NCBI GenBank assembly: GCA_022813625.1
Contig: JAKLMB010000005.1
Span: 1,054,001 to 1,118,000, forward strand
Length of the DNA stretch: 64,000 nucleotides
Reading direction: 5' to 3'
From: Aaosphaeria pasadenensis
Lineage: Eukaryota; Ascomycota; Dothideomycetes; Pleosporales
Every line of letters begins with the position of its first letter. Position 1 is the stretch's first letter. Of this stretch, positions 1 to 12,332 are shown one piece after another. Position numbers and translations under genes: made by a program. The notes beneath the pieces were generated by a model. The model had not been told where the DNA came from and made no database searches. It was given only the letters and a program-made list of their open reading frames with translations.

Positions 1-463
1 TGTTGTTTTGAATTTTTTGTTCGCGGTTGTGTTATGCTGCTTCCGCAGAACCAGCGATTGGTAGATGGTTTGATGGTGCATATAGAATGCGTATGTGACC
101 CGACTGAGCATTTGCGCTCTTGCGCTCGACCGCCTCCAGTCTGTCTATAAAAAAGGTATCATGGCCCGTGACCGAAAGTGACTATGCAACTCCACGGAAA
201 TGCGATAGATGCGAAAGAAGACAACTCGAAAACAAAGGGAAAAGAGACATAGGAAACAGCCATAACGTGTCAACATGCCCGAGAGGCAGGGGATTGATAG
301 CTGGAAGAAAACGCCGATTTTTGAGCCACCATTGGCCAGATCCAACAGAAAAGGAAATCGAAAAGAAAACAACCCAGGGTATCATGCAAAAAGCCGTCAA
401 GTTATAGTAATCATGCAGCGAACAGCGAAAGAAAGAAATGTGACTCCAGTGAGGAACGAAGAA
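1..463. other. Downstream flank of the four-TM gene, no gene seen
   Basis: This stretch lies 3' of the minus-strand membrane-protein gene. It holds only short overlapping frames on both strands with no recognisable protein, and probably contains the 3' UTR and terminator of that gene. Confidence 0.5.
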
Positions 464-1367
464 TCAAGGGCATTCTTCTTTTGGCCCTATCGGTAATTTC
501 TCGTTGAAGTTGATTATCGGGAGGTTTGGTTTGTTTTTGTGGGCTTGTATTGCGCTGATTGCGAGAGTAAGGAGAGTGACGATTTCGGCGGAGGCTGCGC
601 CTGCTGCGAGATAGAATGCCATGCCCTGTTGTGCTGTTAGTTTTTGTTTCCTTGACGCGTACATGCAAGATGCGAAGTAGACGGGTGTATCGTACCTGTT
701 CGGAGCACACGGCGCGGTACTGGAATCTGCCATTGCTCATGATGTTTCGGTTGCTGCACGCGTAATGACCTAAGCTAGCTTTGCTGGCCTTGTCGAGGAG
801 TGTGAAAACAACGAGGGCGGTTGCCCAGAGGATGACACCAAAGCTTCCGGCAATGATGCGGTAGGCGTCGCGCGAGCGAATTGGTCGGCGGAAGGAGCGT
901 TTGAAGGAAAGGGAAAGAATGGCGACGGACGCGATGAAGTTGGCCGCGGCGATGAAGAAGAGAACGAGGGTCGGTGCGAGATTGGTCCTCGCGGGCCAGG
1001 TCATGGGCAATTCGCCTTTGCGCAGGTCGAGGGAGATGTTGCCGCGGTAGATCTGCATGGTGTGGACGAGCATGCCAGTTACGGAGCCGCTGAGGACGAT
1101 GATGAGGAGTCGCAAGAAGGACCTCAGGCTGCTGAGCCAGTGAGGCGGGCTGGGGACCTCGGTGTGCATGTAGGCGGTACTGTACGAGCGACCTGGCCTG
1201 GTACCGGTGGGCTTGTCCGACTTGTCCGTCGACGAAGAAGAATAGGCTGAAGGGATAGAAATGGAGAAAGGGAGCGACTTGAAGGAAGTCACGGAAGAGA
1301 AGGGACGATTGGCATTGATGGTGAAGGCCGGTCGGCTCGTATACATATAAGCTTTGGCGGGAGCCAT
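464..1367 (-). CDS. Four-TM MARVEL-like membrane protein
   Basis: Two exons are modelled, 1367-696 and 625-464, separated by a 70-base intron with a GTACGA donor and a CAACAG acceptor, both in phase 0; the product is 277 residues. Residues 1-80 are Ser/Thr/Pro-rich and probably cytosolic. Four hydrophobic segments follow at about 83-105, 131-155, 170-192 and 226-250, with short loops and a cysteine pair (C204, C221) in the loop before the last helix. This four-helix layout resembles fungal MARVEL-domain (nce102-like) proteins of the plasma membrane; the family call is inference from topology, not from a signature residue. The intron splice restores helix 4, which the unspliced frame would lose. 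The start is the first ATG of a long open frame. The 5' side faces an unusually long gene-free region. Confidence 0.72.
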
Positions 1368-4300
1368 GATGGGTGGTAGAAGTGGCCGTCTTCGGGGTAG
1401 CGCGAGGTACTATGAGGCCAGTTTGTATGGTACTCGGAAGGGCATCAAAGGAACAGCGTGTGCGGAGACACCTAATTCGGAGGAGGATAGGTGGTGGTAG
1501 TAGGTGAGAAGGATCTAGGTCGATGGTGAGACCCCTGAGCGAGCGTCGAGGAGGGCGTGAATGCGTGAGGAGGTGCGCGAGGTATTGTTGACGACGGAGG
1601 CGAAGTCGAAGGCGAAGACGACAACGACGACCACGACGAGGATGTTGATGTCCAAGGTTGGAGGGGAAAGAAGAGAGAGTGTGTGGAAGAGAAGAAGGAG
1701 AAGGAGAAGAAGAAGAACTGGAGAAGAGAGATTAGGTGGATTAGGTAGATTGTAGAGGATTAGGAAGGAAGGATTGAGAAGGATGGAAGGAGCGAATGTG
1801 TAGGTATACAGACAAGTGTATACAATTATTACTATGGGGGGAGGTGTAGAGTCTGGGAGAGGCAGAGGAGAGGAGAGTGGACTCAGTAGAGTTAGAGAGT
1901 AGAGGGAGGAGGGCGGAGGCGACGCGGCGCAGGAGAGAGCATACCGGATTCTAATACCTGGGCGGTTTAGCAGCAGGGGGGGACGAAGGAGACGAAGGAA
2001 GGAAGGGGCTACCCGCCATCAATACCGTAATCTAATTCAATAATACCATAGCTCAAGCACCAAGTACCTACCCTACCTAGGTACCTACTACCATCTATGA
2101 ATCCTCCCCTCAAGACAGTCAGTCAGTTCATGACTCAGCATCTACACAATTGACTACTATATAAAGTGAGAAACAAATTGGTCGATTGATTGACTGACTT
2201 TGCTCATGACTGGATTGCTGGACAGCTGTGTAAATTACAGAGCTGTGTACTCCGTAGGGGAGTACTGTGTATAGAGTACTAAATCGAGAAGGCTGTGAGG
2301 CTGAGCAACTGCAAGAGTGTGGGTGGATGGGTGGATGGGGCGGGCGGCGGGCGGCGTAGCGTAGCTGTTCTGTCTACGGTAGCAGTAGCGTCCCCCTGTT
2401 ATGCCTCTGCCTCTTTTTGATCCTCCTTTTTCTCTCCTCTCCTACAAGTACACAGTAACAGTATCTTACCTACACGGCACAGTAGACAATACATAGTTTA
2501 CTACGGGATAATAAGCCGAAGAGTCCCCCCGTCCCCTTCACCTTCTCCTCTTTCTTGGTCGAGGCTTGGTGGAGTCGATGGAGGGAGTGGAGGGAGTTAC
2601 TGTTACTGGAGTGGATGGCCTAACTGGACAGGCACCCACCCTTTTCCGTCTTTGCCAATCCCTCCATCCCGTCCTAATCACGTCTAGCCCAGACGAGGTC
2701 TACGTAAGCTTCTCTCCCTCCACCTTTTTTTTTTCTTATTTCCCGTTAATAATTCAAGCTTGGTAGTTACACCTCTTACATTTTGACGGGTTGAAACTTG
2801 TAGATCGTGTAACAGGTAGGTCTTACGTTTGCTTGTTGCTCGTAGTGCAGAGTACGGGGGAGAGAGATTGTCATAGTTTGCGTGCGATATATAGGTAGTT
2901 GCTGGTTAATGCTGGTTAATCCCATATGCGAACAGGTTACTGCCATGAAGATTACTGCCACGATCTATTATTACCACCTCAAAGTGCGGGTGGACGTGGG
3001 CTGCACGCCAGGTTATTGGCTGACCTCCCGCAATTGGAAAACTGTTGAGATCAATATATTCTGTCTTCCTTATGTCTGCAGCCATCGCCCTGAACATTCA
3101 TGATTTATCTTTTATGATGTTATGATGCGCACATTGTCGAATGGAGGATAGCAATGGTTTTTGTAGGATATGTTCAAAGGACCAGGAACTGTTTCCGGAC
3201 ATGGAGACTACACAGTAAAAGGTGATAACTGAAGATGGGATGATGGGACGATGGGGACCAGTGGGGGAGATGAGGTCGGACGGATTGGGATTGGTACCAG
3301 AGACCACAGACAGGGCTAGACATCTAGGCAGCCAAGGCGTACTCGGGTCTCTCTTGTCTCGTCTCGTCTCGTATGTACTCGATTCGATTCACCGATTCAT
3401 TCGTTAATTATATTCGCACTGTTGGTTAGTTACTCCTTTGCTTCTACTACTGACAAAGAACAATTCATAGAAGAGAGCAAAGACAACAGAAGATGAGACT
3501 GATCTGATGGCAAAAAGGACGATTAAGGGGGATGGGTGAGAATAGGATTCGGATTAAAGCTCATCAGCCAAGACCTCTTGTGATTGGTCCGGCGTTTTGA
3601 AACCGCCCCAGCACGTGCGATCCACTCACATCCATGGCCGGGGGGTATACCAATCCAATATCCGCTAGTCCCGATCTGTCCTTTGCCAGTGAACAGCAAC
3701 CATGGGAATCCTAGGAAGCAGGAAAAAGGCCATCCAACTATCGCGATCATCTTCAATTTACCCATCACCTCCTTCTGGATAACTACATGAACAGGATATT
3801 GGTTGCTGGCAATGCAAGATAGTACTTCTGGAATCCAATCGTCTAACTAAAACCACATTATGCCTCTGAACATTGTATTTACCGATATCCATTCTGCTTG
3901 AATTCTTCTACTCCGTAACTTCTACTCCGCAACCCAGTCACAACCCTGGTCTGTCGCAACATCTCTCTCGTCGCGTCTCATCTCCCCGGTCCGACGATCC
4001 TCTTCGTACTGCGACGTAGTATCTGTTCTGTCCATCTATCTTTACTCCACTACTCCACCCGCTGCAAACTCCCCTCATCGTCATCGCCATCGTCATCGGG
4101 CATTTCACTTCCCTGTTCTCTCTCTTAACCATCTCCCTCGCAACTTTTCAATCTACAAGTGGGTAGTCTGGTATCGCGAAAATCGTATCAACACGTTGTG
4201 CACCCTCGAAGAACCCAAAAGTATCACAATCACTACGGCAACAACATCTGTCGTGCAACTCCTTGTGTCTCCAACAACAGTTGCTACAACTCCGCATCGT

Positions 4301-7300
4301 GAATATGATCATGAATCTGAACGTAACAACATGCAATACTCTGCGCATAACAGAACAATAGAACAGGTTAACTATAGCTATCGCACGGCACTCACCCCTC
4401 CTCAGATCCACTCTGCTCCCAAATCCAACCATCTGTCCTCGTTATCATTCGTTCCTCGCACACAATAACAGCCACCACCTTGTCTTGGTGTCCGCCCACT
4501 ACTGCAACCCACACCACAGCTACAGTACAATAGTTACGAGTAACTACAACCTGCGGCTGGACTACACCTACCCATAAGTACAGCTTGCCTTGCTTAACAG
4601 CTGCTGCAACAGCTCTCCAAGTCCGCGTTTCCGCTTGGCTTTCTGCCACCGCTGCCCTGCGTCGCCTGCGGCGCATGCAGCGCCCCAGCCACTGCAAAAC
4701 CCACCTAATCCCGCCAAACTACTGCATCCACCTACTCGTAGCAGCAATTGCTGCCGCAATAACTCCCACACGCAGGGTGCCGGTCGTCTGCCATCATCCA
4801 TCGCCCGAAACCCACCAAGAAGACCGGTGAACGCTGGTACAGGACAGAACACTCGGCCTGGCAAGGTTGCTGCTCCTGTACATACGGCCCTCCATTCCTA
4901 GATCAACGAGCCACAGCTGTGCTTGTGGTAAAGTAAACGTCTTGTTTGATTCTGTTTAATTACAACTATCGCATGCATAGTATATACTCCGTATTGTAAT
5001 CATCATAACACATGCTCGCTCGCTCTTCTAGGTAATTAACCTCACAATGCCATCCATCTTATCACCACCAACAAACACCGAGTATTAACTATCGCCTCCA
5101 ACGAATGGCTATGTAGAACAGACCATATTTAGTATCTCTCTCGCTTTGCTGCGTTTTGCTTCACAATGATGATGTTATACCGTTTCAATGCTCTGCTTTG
5201 CCATGCCCTTCAGTCTTCAGCCTTCTCGATCCCTTCGGGCCTGCTGTCTATAGAACAAATCACCAAGCCCAGCCCATCAAAGGATGGAAACAAGAATGAA
5301 CGTCGTAGCATTGGACTTGAAGACGTGTCTGGCCACCTCTCCATTCCCGATCCCTCTTCGCCCCACTCACCGCGCCTTAGAAACCGCAGTCACAATACTC
5401 GACAGAGCATCGTAAGTAACGAATGAACAAAATGATACAAATATCCACGCCCGCATGAACAATATAAAAGCCGTCCGCACCTCAGCGCAACAGAAGCGCG
5501 CGGATTTCCCAACTTCTACACCCCACCCCCCCACGTGCATACTTACAGTCGTAGGCAGAAGGCGGTTCGATCGTACAAGTACATGCATACTGTTTCATCG
5601 GACTTCCGAAGCGCACGCACCCCTTGCCCCCCGCCGGTGTGTCTACCGCCACATTGAATGATTGACAGCATGTGTTCGGCTCGCTCGAAAGATGTGTGGG
5701 TTGAAAGGCTAGATCTGCGATGGCATAACTACTGAGTGGTGCCGTGGGATGTGAAACGGCATCGTCGTTGTCGTTGTTGTCGCGTAGGAGGGGAAGTCCG
5801 ATGGCTGTTGATTGCGGCTACATGTGCCTCTATGTGTGTTATGATGAACTGATGTATTGAACGGATAGGGCATGACAAGATAACATAGAACAAAAGAGAG
5901 CAGAGCATGTTTCACAACGATTGTACGTATGGACATATATGATGTATGAATATGGTAGGTCGAAGCAATTGACCAATCAGCTAATTGCACCAACGGACAT
6001 AGTATGTCGTCTAGATTTCCGTCCCCAGCACTTATGATATTACTGAACCTCTTGTTTGTTATTAACTTCCGTGTGTTTCATTCGTACGCATGTACCTGTA
6101 GTCTTCTTAACAGAGAAAGTAAGGAACAGAGAATCGGTAGTCGGCTACGTACATACACCTAGTAACAAAAGCACACCGTGGTAAGCCCACATACGATTCA
6201 CGCATCTTCACCGTCCAATTCACCCGGGCCGAGCAAAGTCCAAAGTCTAGGCAAATCCCATCCTACGCAGCACGCCTTAACTCCCACAGAGAACGATAGA
6301 CACTGCGGCCTGTTACCTCGTAGGATAAGCGCGTCACGCGACCCCGGGAAGCACGGTTCGAACGGCTCGTCTATCATGTCGCTATCTCTTGTCGACTTTC
6401 GAGTTTTTCTTGAGAGGACTGCTGGGCGGGATAGCGTGATAGCGGAATATCTGCCTGGAGATGTGTCTATTCATCACTAGTGATGGATATACTAGTTGAT
6501 TATCCGTACTGTAGGTACGCTTGAGAGGTATGATATGTGATTCCTGGCAATGGGGACGACTTCATGACTTGGCAACATACTACACCGCACAGCACGACGT
6601 CAATAATAATTCCATATCTACCGTGTACTTGTAACTTACAACCTTTCTGCCTTCTACTACGTTCAGTTGTATTAAAACATTCCCCTTTATATATCATGTA
6701 ATCTTCTTTATACCCACCCACCTCCCAATCCATCGCCGGGAAAAACCAAGGAACGTAAACATGTATGTAGTATGTACGTCGATACCTCCCTGGTCAACAC
6801 CACCCCTCCTGTTCGGCACCGCGGTTCCGAGCCTCGACCATGGACCACGGAAAACAAGATATAACATCTTCACCCGCCGGGGTGTCTTTGGACCGAACCG
6901 AGTGATACTTTGGTATCTGTATTATATCTACATAGTTCGTACTGTAGGTTCACGACCAGGCCAGCATCCCACGGCTGGGTTTTTTGATATAACCCTGGCG
7001 CATGGTAGGGGTGTTTGTACGATGGGTACTGTGGGGTGTTGTTCTTGGCTTACGTAGGACCGTTCGTTCAGTCTTTCTGTTGTTTCGTTTCGGTCGTGAG
7101 GATCTGGATTAGGTGGTGTTGTTCGGGTATCAATTCATAGGCAAATTTTGGCTGGTGACTCGTAGATGCAATGCCGATGCCAATGTATGACCTCGACCAG
7201 AACGCCGCGAAATTCTCTTCCGGCATGTCTGATCCGCATCTCATCCAATCCACCCCAGTCCAACGTAGGTTTTTGGTGAGATTCCGTGTCGTGATCTTTG

Positions 7301-7338
7301 CTATATGCCAAGCATCGTGACATCCATCACCACCACCC
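1368..7338. other. 6-kb gene-free region
   Basis: No frame above about 117 codons and no conserved protein segment could be found on either strand. Positions 1560-1900 are purine-rich on the plus strand (CT-rich on the minus strand), as expected for the promoter and leader of the minus-strand gene that starts at 1367. CT-rich tracts on the plus strand at about 2400-2550, 2700-2740 and 3890-4150 look like promoter or leader sequence for a plus-strand transcript, but no plus-strand protein gene follows. Three exact copies of TACTCCGTA occur here. Possible content is long non-coding RNA or extended regulatory DNA; that is inference. Confidence 0.45.
2248..2256 (+). repeat. TACTCCGTA element, copy 1
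   Basis: Nine-base element also found exactly at 3909-3917 and 4985-4993, with a one-mismatch copy (TACTCCGCA) at 3923-3931. All lie in the same gene-free region. Function unknown; it could be a protein-binding site or a remnant of a dispersed fungal repeat. Confidence 0.4.
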
Positions 7339-10300
7339 TCACACATCAAACCCCGACAACGACGCCGCAGCATCGCCCCCAAAACTCTGGCTCGTCCACG
7401 TAGTCCACGGCGGCGAGTCACCCATCGGAACGCAGTGACCCTGCCCCATCGTCGCCATGACGCCCCTCATCCCTCTCTCCTGTCCTGTTGTTCCCTTCGC
7501 TGCCGCCGCCGCCGCCGCCGCCGCCGCCGCCCCCGCAGGCTGATCCCTCATCTTCAACCCGCACTTCCTGAGCTCCCAGTCCAATTCCTGGGGAATCCCC
7601 ACCGCCGCCTCCATCCAATTGACCAGCTCGCTCCGAACCGGCGGGGCCCGCGGGCCACCCTGCGGAATCAGTTCCAGCGCGGTGCCGAAGGGGTACTGGA
7701 TCAGACGCAGCAGGTCGCGGGCTGCTTTATGCAGTCTTGTGTCGCCGTCCGGGATCGAGAAGAGGTAGTCGACGACCTCATCCTCGTTGTTATTCTCGCC
7801 CGGGTCGGCATTCAACTGTCCGGCATTCACGGCCGCAGTGATGACTTCCATATACCTCTTCACGATATCGCGCATGCGGGCGGCGACGCTGTCGACTTCC
7901 GCGCAGAACGCGAGGACGTTGACGCAGATGTTGGCGAGCGTGAGGTCGGCGATCCAGGTGGAGGAGTGGTAGCCGGTTAGGATCTTCTGGACCGCGGCGT
8001 GCAGGATGATGATGCCGGACGTGTAGGACGAGTAGATGCACATCCAGCAGAACTGGCCGATGTAGGTTTCCTGCGCCATGAGGGCCAGCATGCGGGCGGC
8101 CATTTTGGCGGCCATGAGGCCTTCGCGGACGCCGGTGCGCGTGCTGTGGCGCGCGGGGGAGGAGCAGGAGGTTGGGTTGGCCATGGAGCGGCGGTGGAGG
8201 AGCTGCATGGCGGAGAGGAAGAAGAGGTGGAAGTAGAAGGTGCCCTTGCGGACGGGGGTTGAGTCTTGTTTGGAGATGAGGCGCTTCATGGTCATCCATT
8301 CGGGGAGGCGTTCGTTGAGGTCGTGGAGTTCGAGGCGGTAGCTGTCGATGACGCTGTCGTCGACGATGCCGTCGTCGGGGATGGCGCGGATGATGCGCGC
8401 TTTGATGATGGTGACTTTGGCGAGTTCTTGTTGGATTATGTCTTCTTCTGTGGCGTCTTGCTCCATCATCATGAGCAGTGTGCTCGGGCTTAGTTGGCCG
8501 GATGTATATCCAAGAGATGCTGCGAGCCAACTGCTCACATGTTAGTTCTTGGATCATCTCAAGTGTTGCCCTACTCACCCATTGAACGTAAGCAATGTCC
8601 TCCAAGTACGTCTATAATCCAAAAGTTCGTCAACACCCATGGTTTCATGGTTCTTGTCGTTGAGGCCGTGAAGTTGTGCCAAACCTAGTCCAAGTTCTAT
8701 CTCAAGTCAGCAATTACGCAAAACAACCCAGTGGGAGAATGAGTGTCTTACCAACATACGCCATCGCGACCCTTGCCTTGACGTAGATATTATATAGCGT
8801 CAACAGCGCGCAGACCTTCATCGCGCGCAGCGGATTCGCCTCGACGGCACTGTCCAGCATCTGCTTTGCAATGGAGTAGAAGTAGTGTGCCATCTTCTCC
8901 GGCGGCGCGTGCTCCTCGTCCGCAATCCTCAGATACAGCAGGCCGATGGCTGCCATGCCACTGATCTCCGCGAGTCGTGCTTTAGCCTCCAGCCCCGTGC
9001 TGTTCCGCAGCAAATCCACGAAGGGCGAGTCCAGAGGCATGGGGCCGTCGTCTCGACTCAACGCCGACCGGAAGAGCGACTCCTGCTGGTCCTTAGGCAC
9101 GATGTAAAAAAGCAGCCCGGTGGATGAGAAAAACATGTCCACCGCACGCCTGATAGTCGTGACGGTCACATTGCGGCTCATGAACTGTGCGTCTGCGAGC
9201 TCGACGTCTGGGGTTTCTGTTTGGGAATTGCTCAACTCGTCTGCTTCCTTTCCGTATCCACTGACACGATCACGGGGGCTCGAGGACGTACTGAGGAGGG
9301 TCGAATACGGGGAATCGATTCGTTGTTGCTTCTGCTGGTTTCCGAGCCAGGTTTCCACTGATGAGGAGTCAAGGACGTCGCACGTCTTGACGTACTTCAA
9401 GAAGTCCTGCGCCTGCTCACTGCCTGAGTCTCGCTGGAGACACCAGAACGTTTCTAGGAGAGACGCGTTGTCGAGTTGCGGCTTGAAGACCTGCTGTGCT
9501 GGGTGAGTGGAATCGAAGGGTACCGCTGTTTGCGGTTGTATCTCTTCGCTCGATATCTGCTGCATCTGGTCCTGTGGCGGCCGACTTTGAAGACACTGAA
9601 GATTCGACAATTTACCCGCAAACTCTACCGCACTCGGAGCCTCCGAGCTATTCGGACTCGTCACACTCGCATCACCACTGGCGTCGACGACCGTCACCGG
9701 GCTGCTGGCGATTTGCTGCGATGTCGACGTCTGGTTACTCTCCTTTTGCCGTTTCCTCGGGACCGCGCCAATCTGATAGGATGGTTAGCTACAATACTCA
9801 TATTCTCGCCAACCAGACGCATACATACTCTCTCAAGCAGCTCCTCAATCTGCAATCGATCGTCCTCCGCCACCCGCCCTCTGAGATCCCGCATCAGTCT
9901 AAGCATATGTTCATTCTGATCCGCCACCCTAAAACACTCCAATTAGCTCAACCCAACACAACTTTCACTTCTTCCCCCCCTTTCCTCTCCTCCCCCCCCC
10001 CTTTCCCTTCTTTTTTCCTTAACGATAATCGACGATAAAATAAACAAACATAAAGAAAAAAAAGGGGGTCACAAGAACTAACGATCTAATCCTCTCCTTC
10101 CTCGCCTGCGGATACACACACGGCTTCCCGCCCGCCGCGCACCGCTGACACCTGACTTCCCCCGAGCACTTCATCTTCAGCTGCCTGCAGCCCAGACACG
10201 CGCGCGCAGCCCGGGGTTTCTCGACGGCCGCTGCATTGTTGTCGCTGGGTCGTCTTCGGTTGTTGAGTCGGGGGATCGGGACTTTGCACTGTGCTGTAGC

Positions 10301-10345
10301 AGTAGTGGTAGCATCACGCGGTTGTTGCGACGACGGCGATGCCAT
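7339..10345 (-). CDS. Zn(II)2Cys6 transcription factor
   Basis: Five exons (10345-10083, 9928-9829, 9772-8752, 8696-8579, 8530-7339) join in consistent phase to 897 residues. Residues 50-76 form a canonical binuclear zinc cluster with Cys at 50, 53, 60, 66, 69 and 76 (spacing 2-6-5-2-6), followed by a basic stretch. A short leucine-rich helix at about 95-121 is probably the dimerising coiled coil. A Gln/Ser-rich linker leads to a long helical region (from about 270) that matches the general look of the fungal-specific middle homology region. Near the C terminus a GCC-repeat tract (about 7501-7535) encodes an uninterrupted alanine run. It should act as a nuclear DNA-binding regulator; its targets cannot be read from the sequence. 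No biosynthetic cluster lies next to it. The start is the first ATG upstream of the zinc cluster. Confidence 0.88.
7501..7535 (+). repeat. GCC trinucleotide repeat (poly-Ala in the regulator)
   Basis: Pure GCC run on the plus strand, read on the minus strand as GGC/GCG codons inside the last exon of the Zn2Cys6 regulator, where it encodes a run of alanines. Such tracts vary in length between isolates. Confidence 0.8.
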
Positions 10346-11263
10346 TGCAAGGGGATCGTGATACAGAGCAGCAGACGCTGTGGGATATACGACACTGTAT
10401 CTGCTGCTGCTGCTGCCCGCGAGTAGTACTACTACAGGCCATTATTGTTTCGGGGGTTGTGGAGATGGGGAGTGGTGGAGTTGTGAGGTGGAATGGGCTA
10501 GGCGCTAACGTCATTTTTGGCTTTCATACGCAATCCGCACTTTCTTGCGAATTTCGATACATACCGAACTTGAGCGGTGAATCGTGAGAAAATACTGCTT
10601 ACTCGAGTCTAGTAGTTATCTATCATGTGCGTGATTAGTTTTGGAGGGGAGTGCATGGTGGGTATGTACACAGTAGAAGATTACGTGGAAATGTTTCTGG
10701 TATGGTTTTTGGGGTTGTCGGTGTACTGGAGGTTTTTGGATACAATACGTGAGGGTCCACTGGAGGGTCCCCACAGTGGTAGAGTCGTTCGTGACGAACG
10801 GATGCGAGTGTATGGGCGGTGGGCGACTTCCATTGGCTCCAGGGGTATGAGGGTTTCCTATATACAGACATGCCGATCAGGAATTGGATGGGGAAATACC
10901 ACCATGTTCACTTTTCTCATTTTATAGGCATGAGCCAACCTAAGAACAGAAATATGGTTATACTTCAGAATCTGGGGCTTTCTCTCACACACGTCAGGCA
11001 CATCAGTCAATTGGAAGTTCTCGCACAGAGGAAAGGATGAATTTCTAGATTCATTCACATCAAAACAGAAGATCAGAAGATCCAAAGACACCAACGCCAT
11101 GCCAAATCCAGGCGCAGGCCCAAGCGCTTTGGTGCCTGCCATGTTGGCTATGCAAAGTATGCCATGCTCGTATGCTATGCAGTATGCAATCGGGGATTCA
11201 AAACGGAAGAAAACAGAAAGTACGCCAATAGTAATGCAATCAATGGGTATCATGACGACCGTC
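10346..11263. promoter_or_regulatory. Upstream region of the Zn2Cys6 gene
   Basis: About 0.9 kb between the start of the regulator and the stop codon of the OTU gene, both on the minus strand. It should hold the regulator's promoter plus the OTU 3' UTR. Only short frames without recognisable content are present. Confidence 0.5.
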
Positions 11264-12332
11264 TCATGTCTTGAGGCAACGAAGCTTGAGGACCAGCTTG
11301 GGCCTCGGGACGGGATCGAGTGCGGGCTCGGGTTCGGGTGTTCCAAGCTCGTCGGTGTTGCTTTGTGAAAGCTGCGGGCCGTTGGATTCGTCGGATGAGC
11401 TCTCGCTGCACGTGGGTGTCGAATCGGAATCGAAGAGAGGATGAGGGGAGCGTCGCTTGGAAGCTCGCATGATCGAACTGTCGACATCATCACGCTCGAC
11501 GCTGGAGCGTTTCCTCGAGGGCGAGGGTTGTATGTTTGTGGAGACGAGGGGGAGGCCGGTGTGGGGGCCGTTGATGTTGCGGACGGAGGAGTAGTGTTCC
11601 CATTTCTGTCGATCGTTAGCCGAGGACACATTGGACCAAAGGGAAGGGGATGACGAAGGGGAGATGGTTGGGAAGAATACAGCAAGGTCGTGTCATCTGG
11701 AATACTTACGTGGTAGGCAATGTTGAGTATGGGCCGGTCGTCGACGGCGCCGCTGGCTCCGTCGAGGACGTAGTAGATGCGTGGTGAGAAGGTGTAGTGA
11801 AAGTCGGCTTGCCAGAGGCGGACGTGCACGTTCAAGGCAGATGCAAAAGCCGAAACCTCCATGTTGTCCGCCCACTCGCCGGGCTGGCCCATTTTATCAA
11901 GATGTATATCGAATTGCTTCTGAAGTTCCTCCTCTGTGTGGTGGCTGAGGTCCATGAGGGGTGCCGGTGCAACGGTGGTTTTGCGTTTAGGATTCCGACG
12001 AACGGGCTGCACGATCATGTATTGGCGATAAAAGTCGGACTCGAGACGCATATGAGCAATGGTCGCGTCCCGGAGCGTTTTGTGTTCTTCCTGATGACCA
12101 TAAAGTTGGTCTGACAGGGCGTTGAAGAGGCAGTTGCCTGGCACGGGTCAACATGAGAAAGAGGAACACGGACGGGGACGTGGACGGGGACAGGAACAAT
12201 GAGATCAGACAATGAATGAGTGGTGAATTAAGAAAATCACGTACCATCACCTCGAATCTGGCCGGCATATAAACCATTGGCGTCGAGGATTGGGAATTCA
12301 GCAACGTTGGTGGGTTGCTTGCGTGGGGCCAT
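11264..12332 (-). CDS. OTU-domain cysteine protease (deubiquitinase, OTUD3-like)
   Basis: Three exons (12332-12245, 12137-11710, 11605-11264) give 285 residues. The catalytic triad of the OTU family is visible: Asp29 and Cys32 in the loop DGNCLF, split by intron 1, and His176 in WEHYSSV, rebuilt by splicing exon 2 to exon 3. The single OTU domain fills residues 15-180, the order seen in OTUD3 and related enzymes, which remove ubiquitin from proteins. The C-terminal third (about 185-285) is Ser/Pro/Asp-rich, with a basic RKR patch and probable disorder. The gene diverges from the D-amino-acid oxidase across about 2.1 kb. The catalytic assignment is firm; linkage preference is not readable. Confidence 0.88.

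Noticed and set aside
7790..8605. 271-codon minus-strand frame rich in His, Arg and Pro
   Set aside because: Shadow of the Zn2Cys6 regulator's last exon in another frame; its composition is typical of out-of-frame GC-rich coding DNA.
7339..10345. The Zn2Cys6 gene as the regulator of the GABA block
   Set aside because: It lies more than 40 kb away with no linkage or sequence hint, so I do not assign it.
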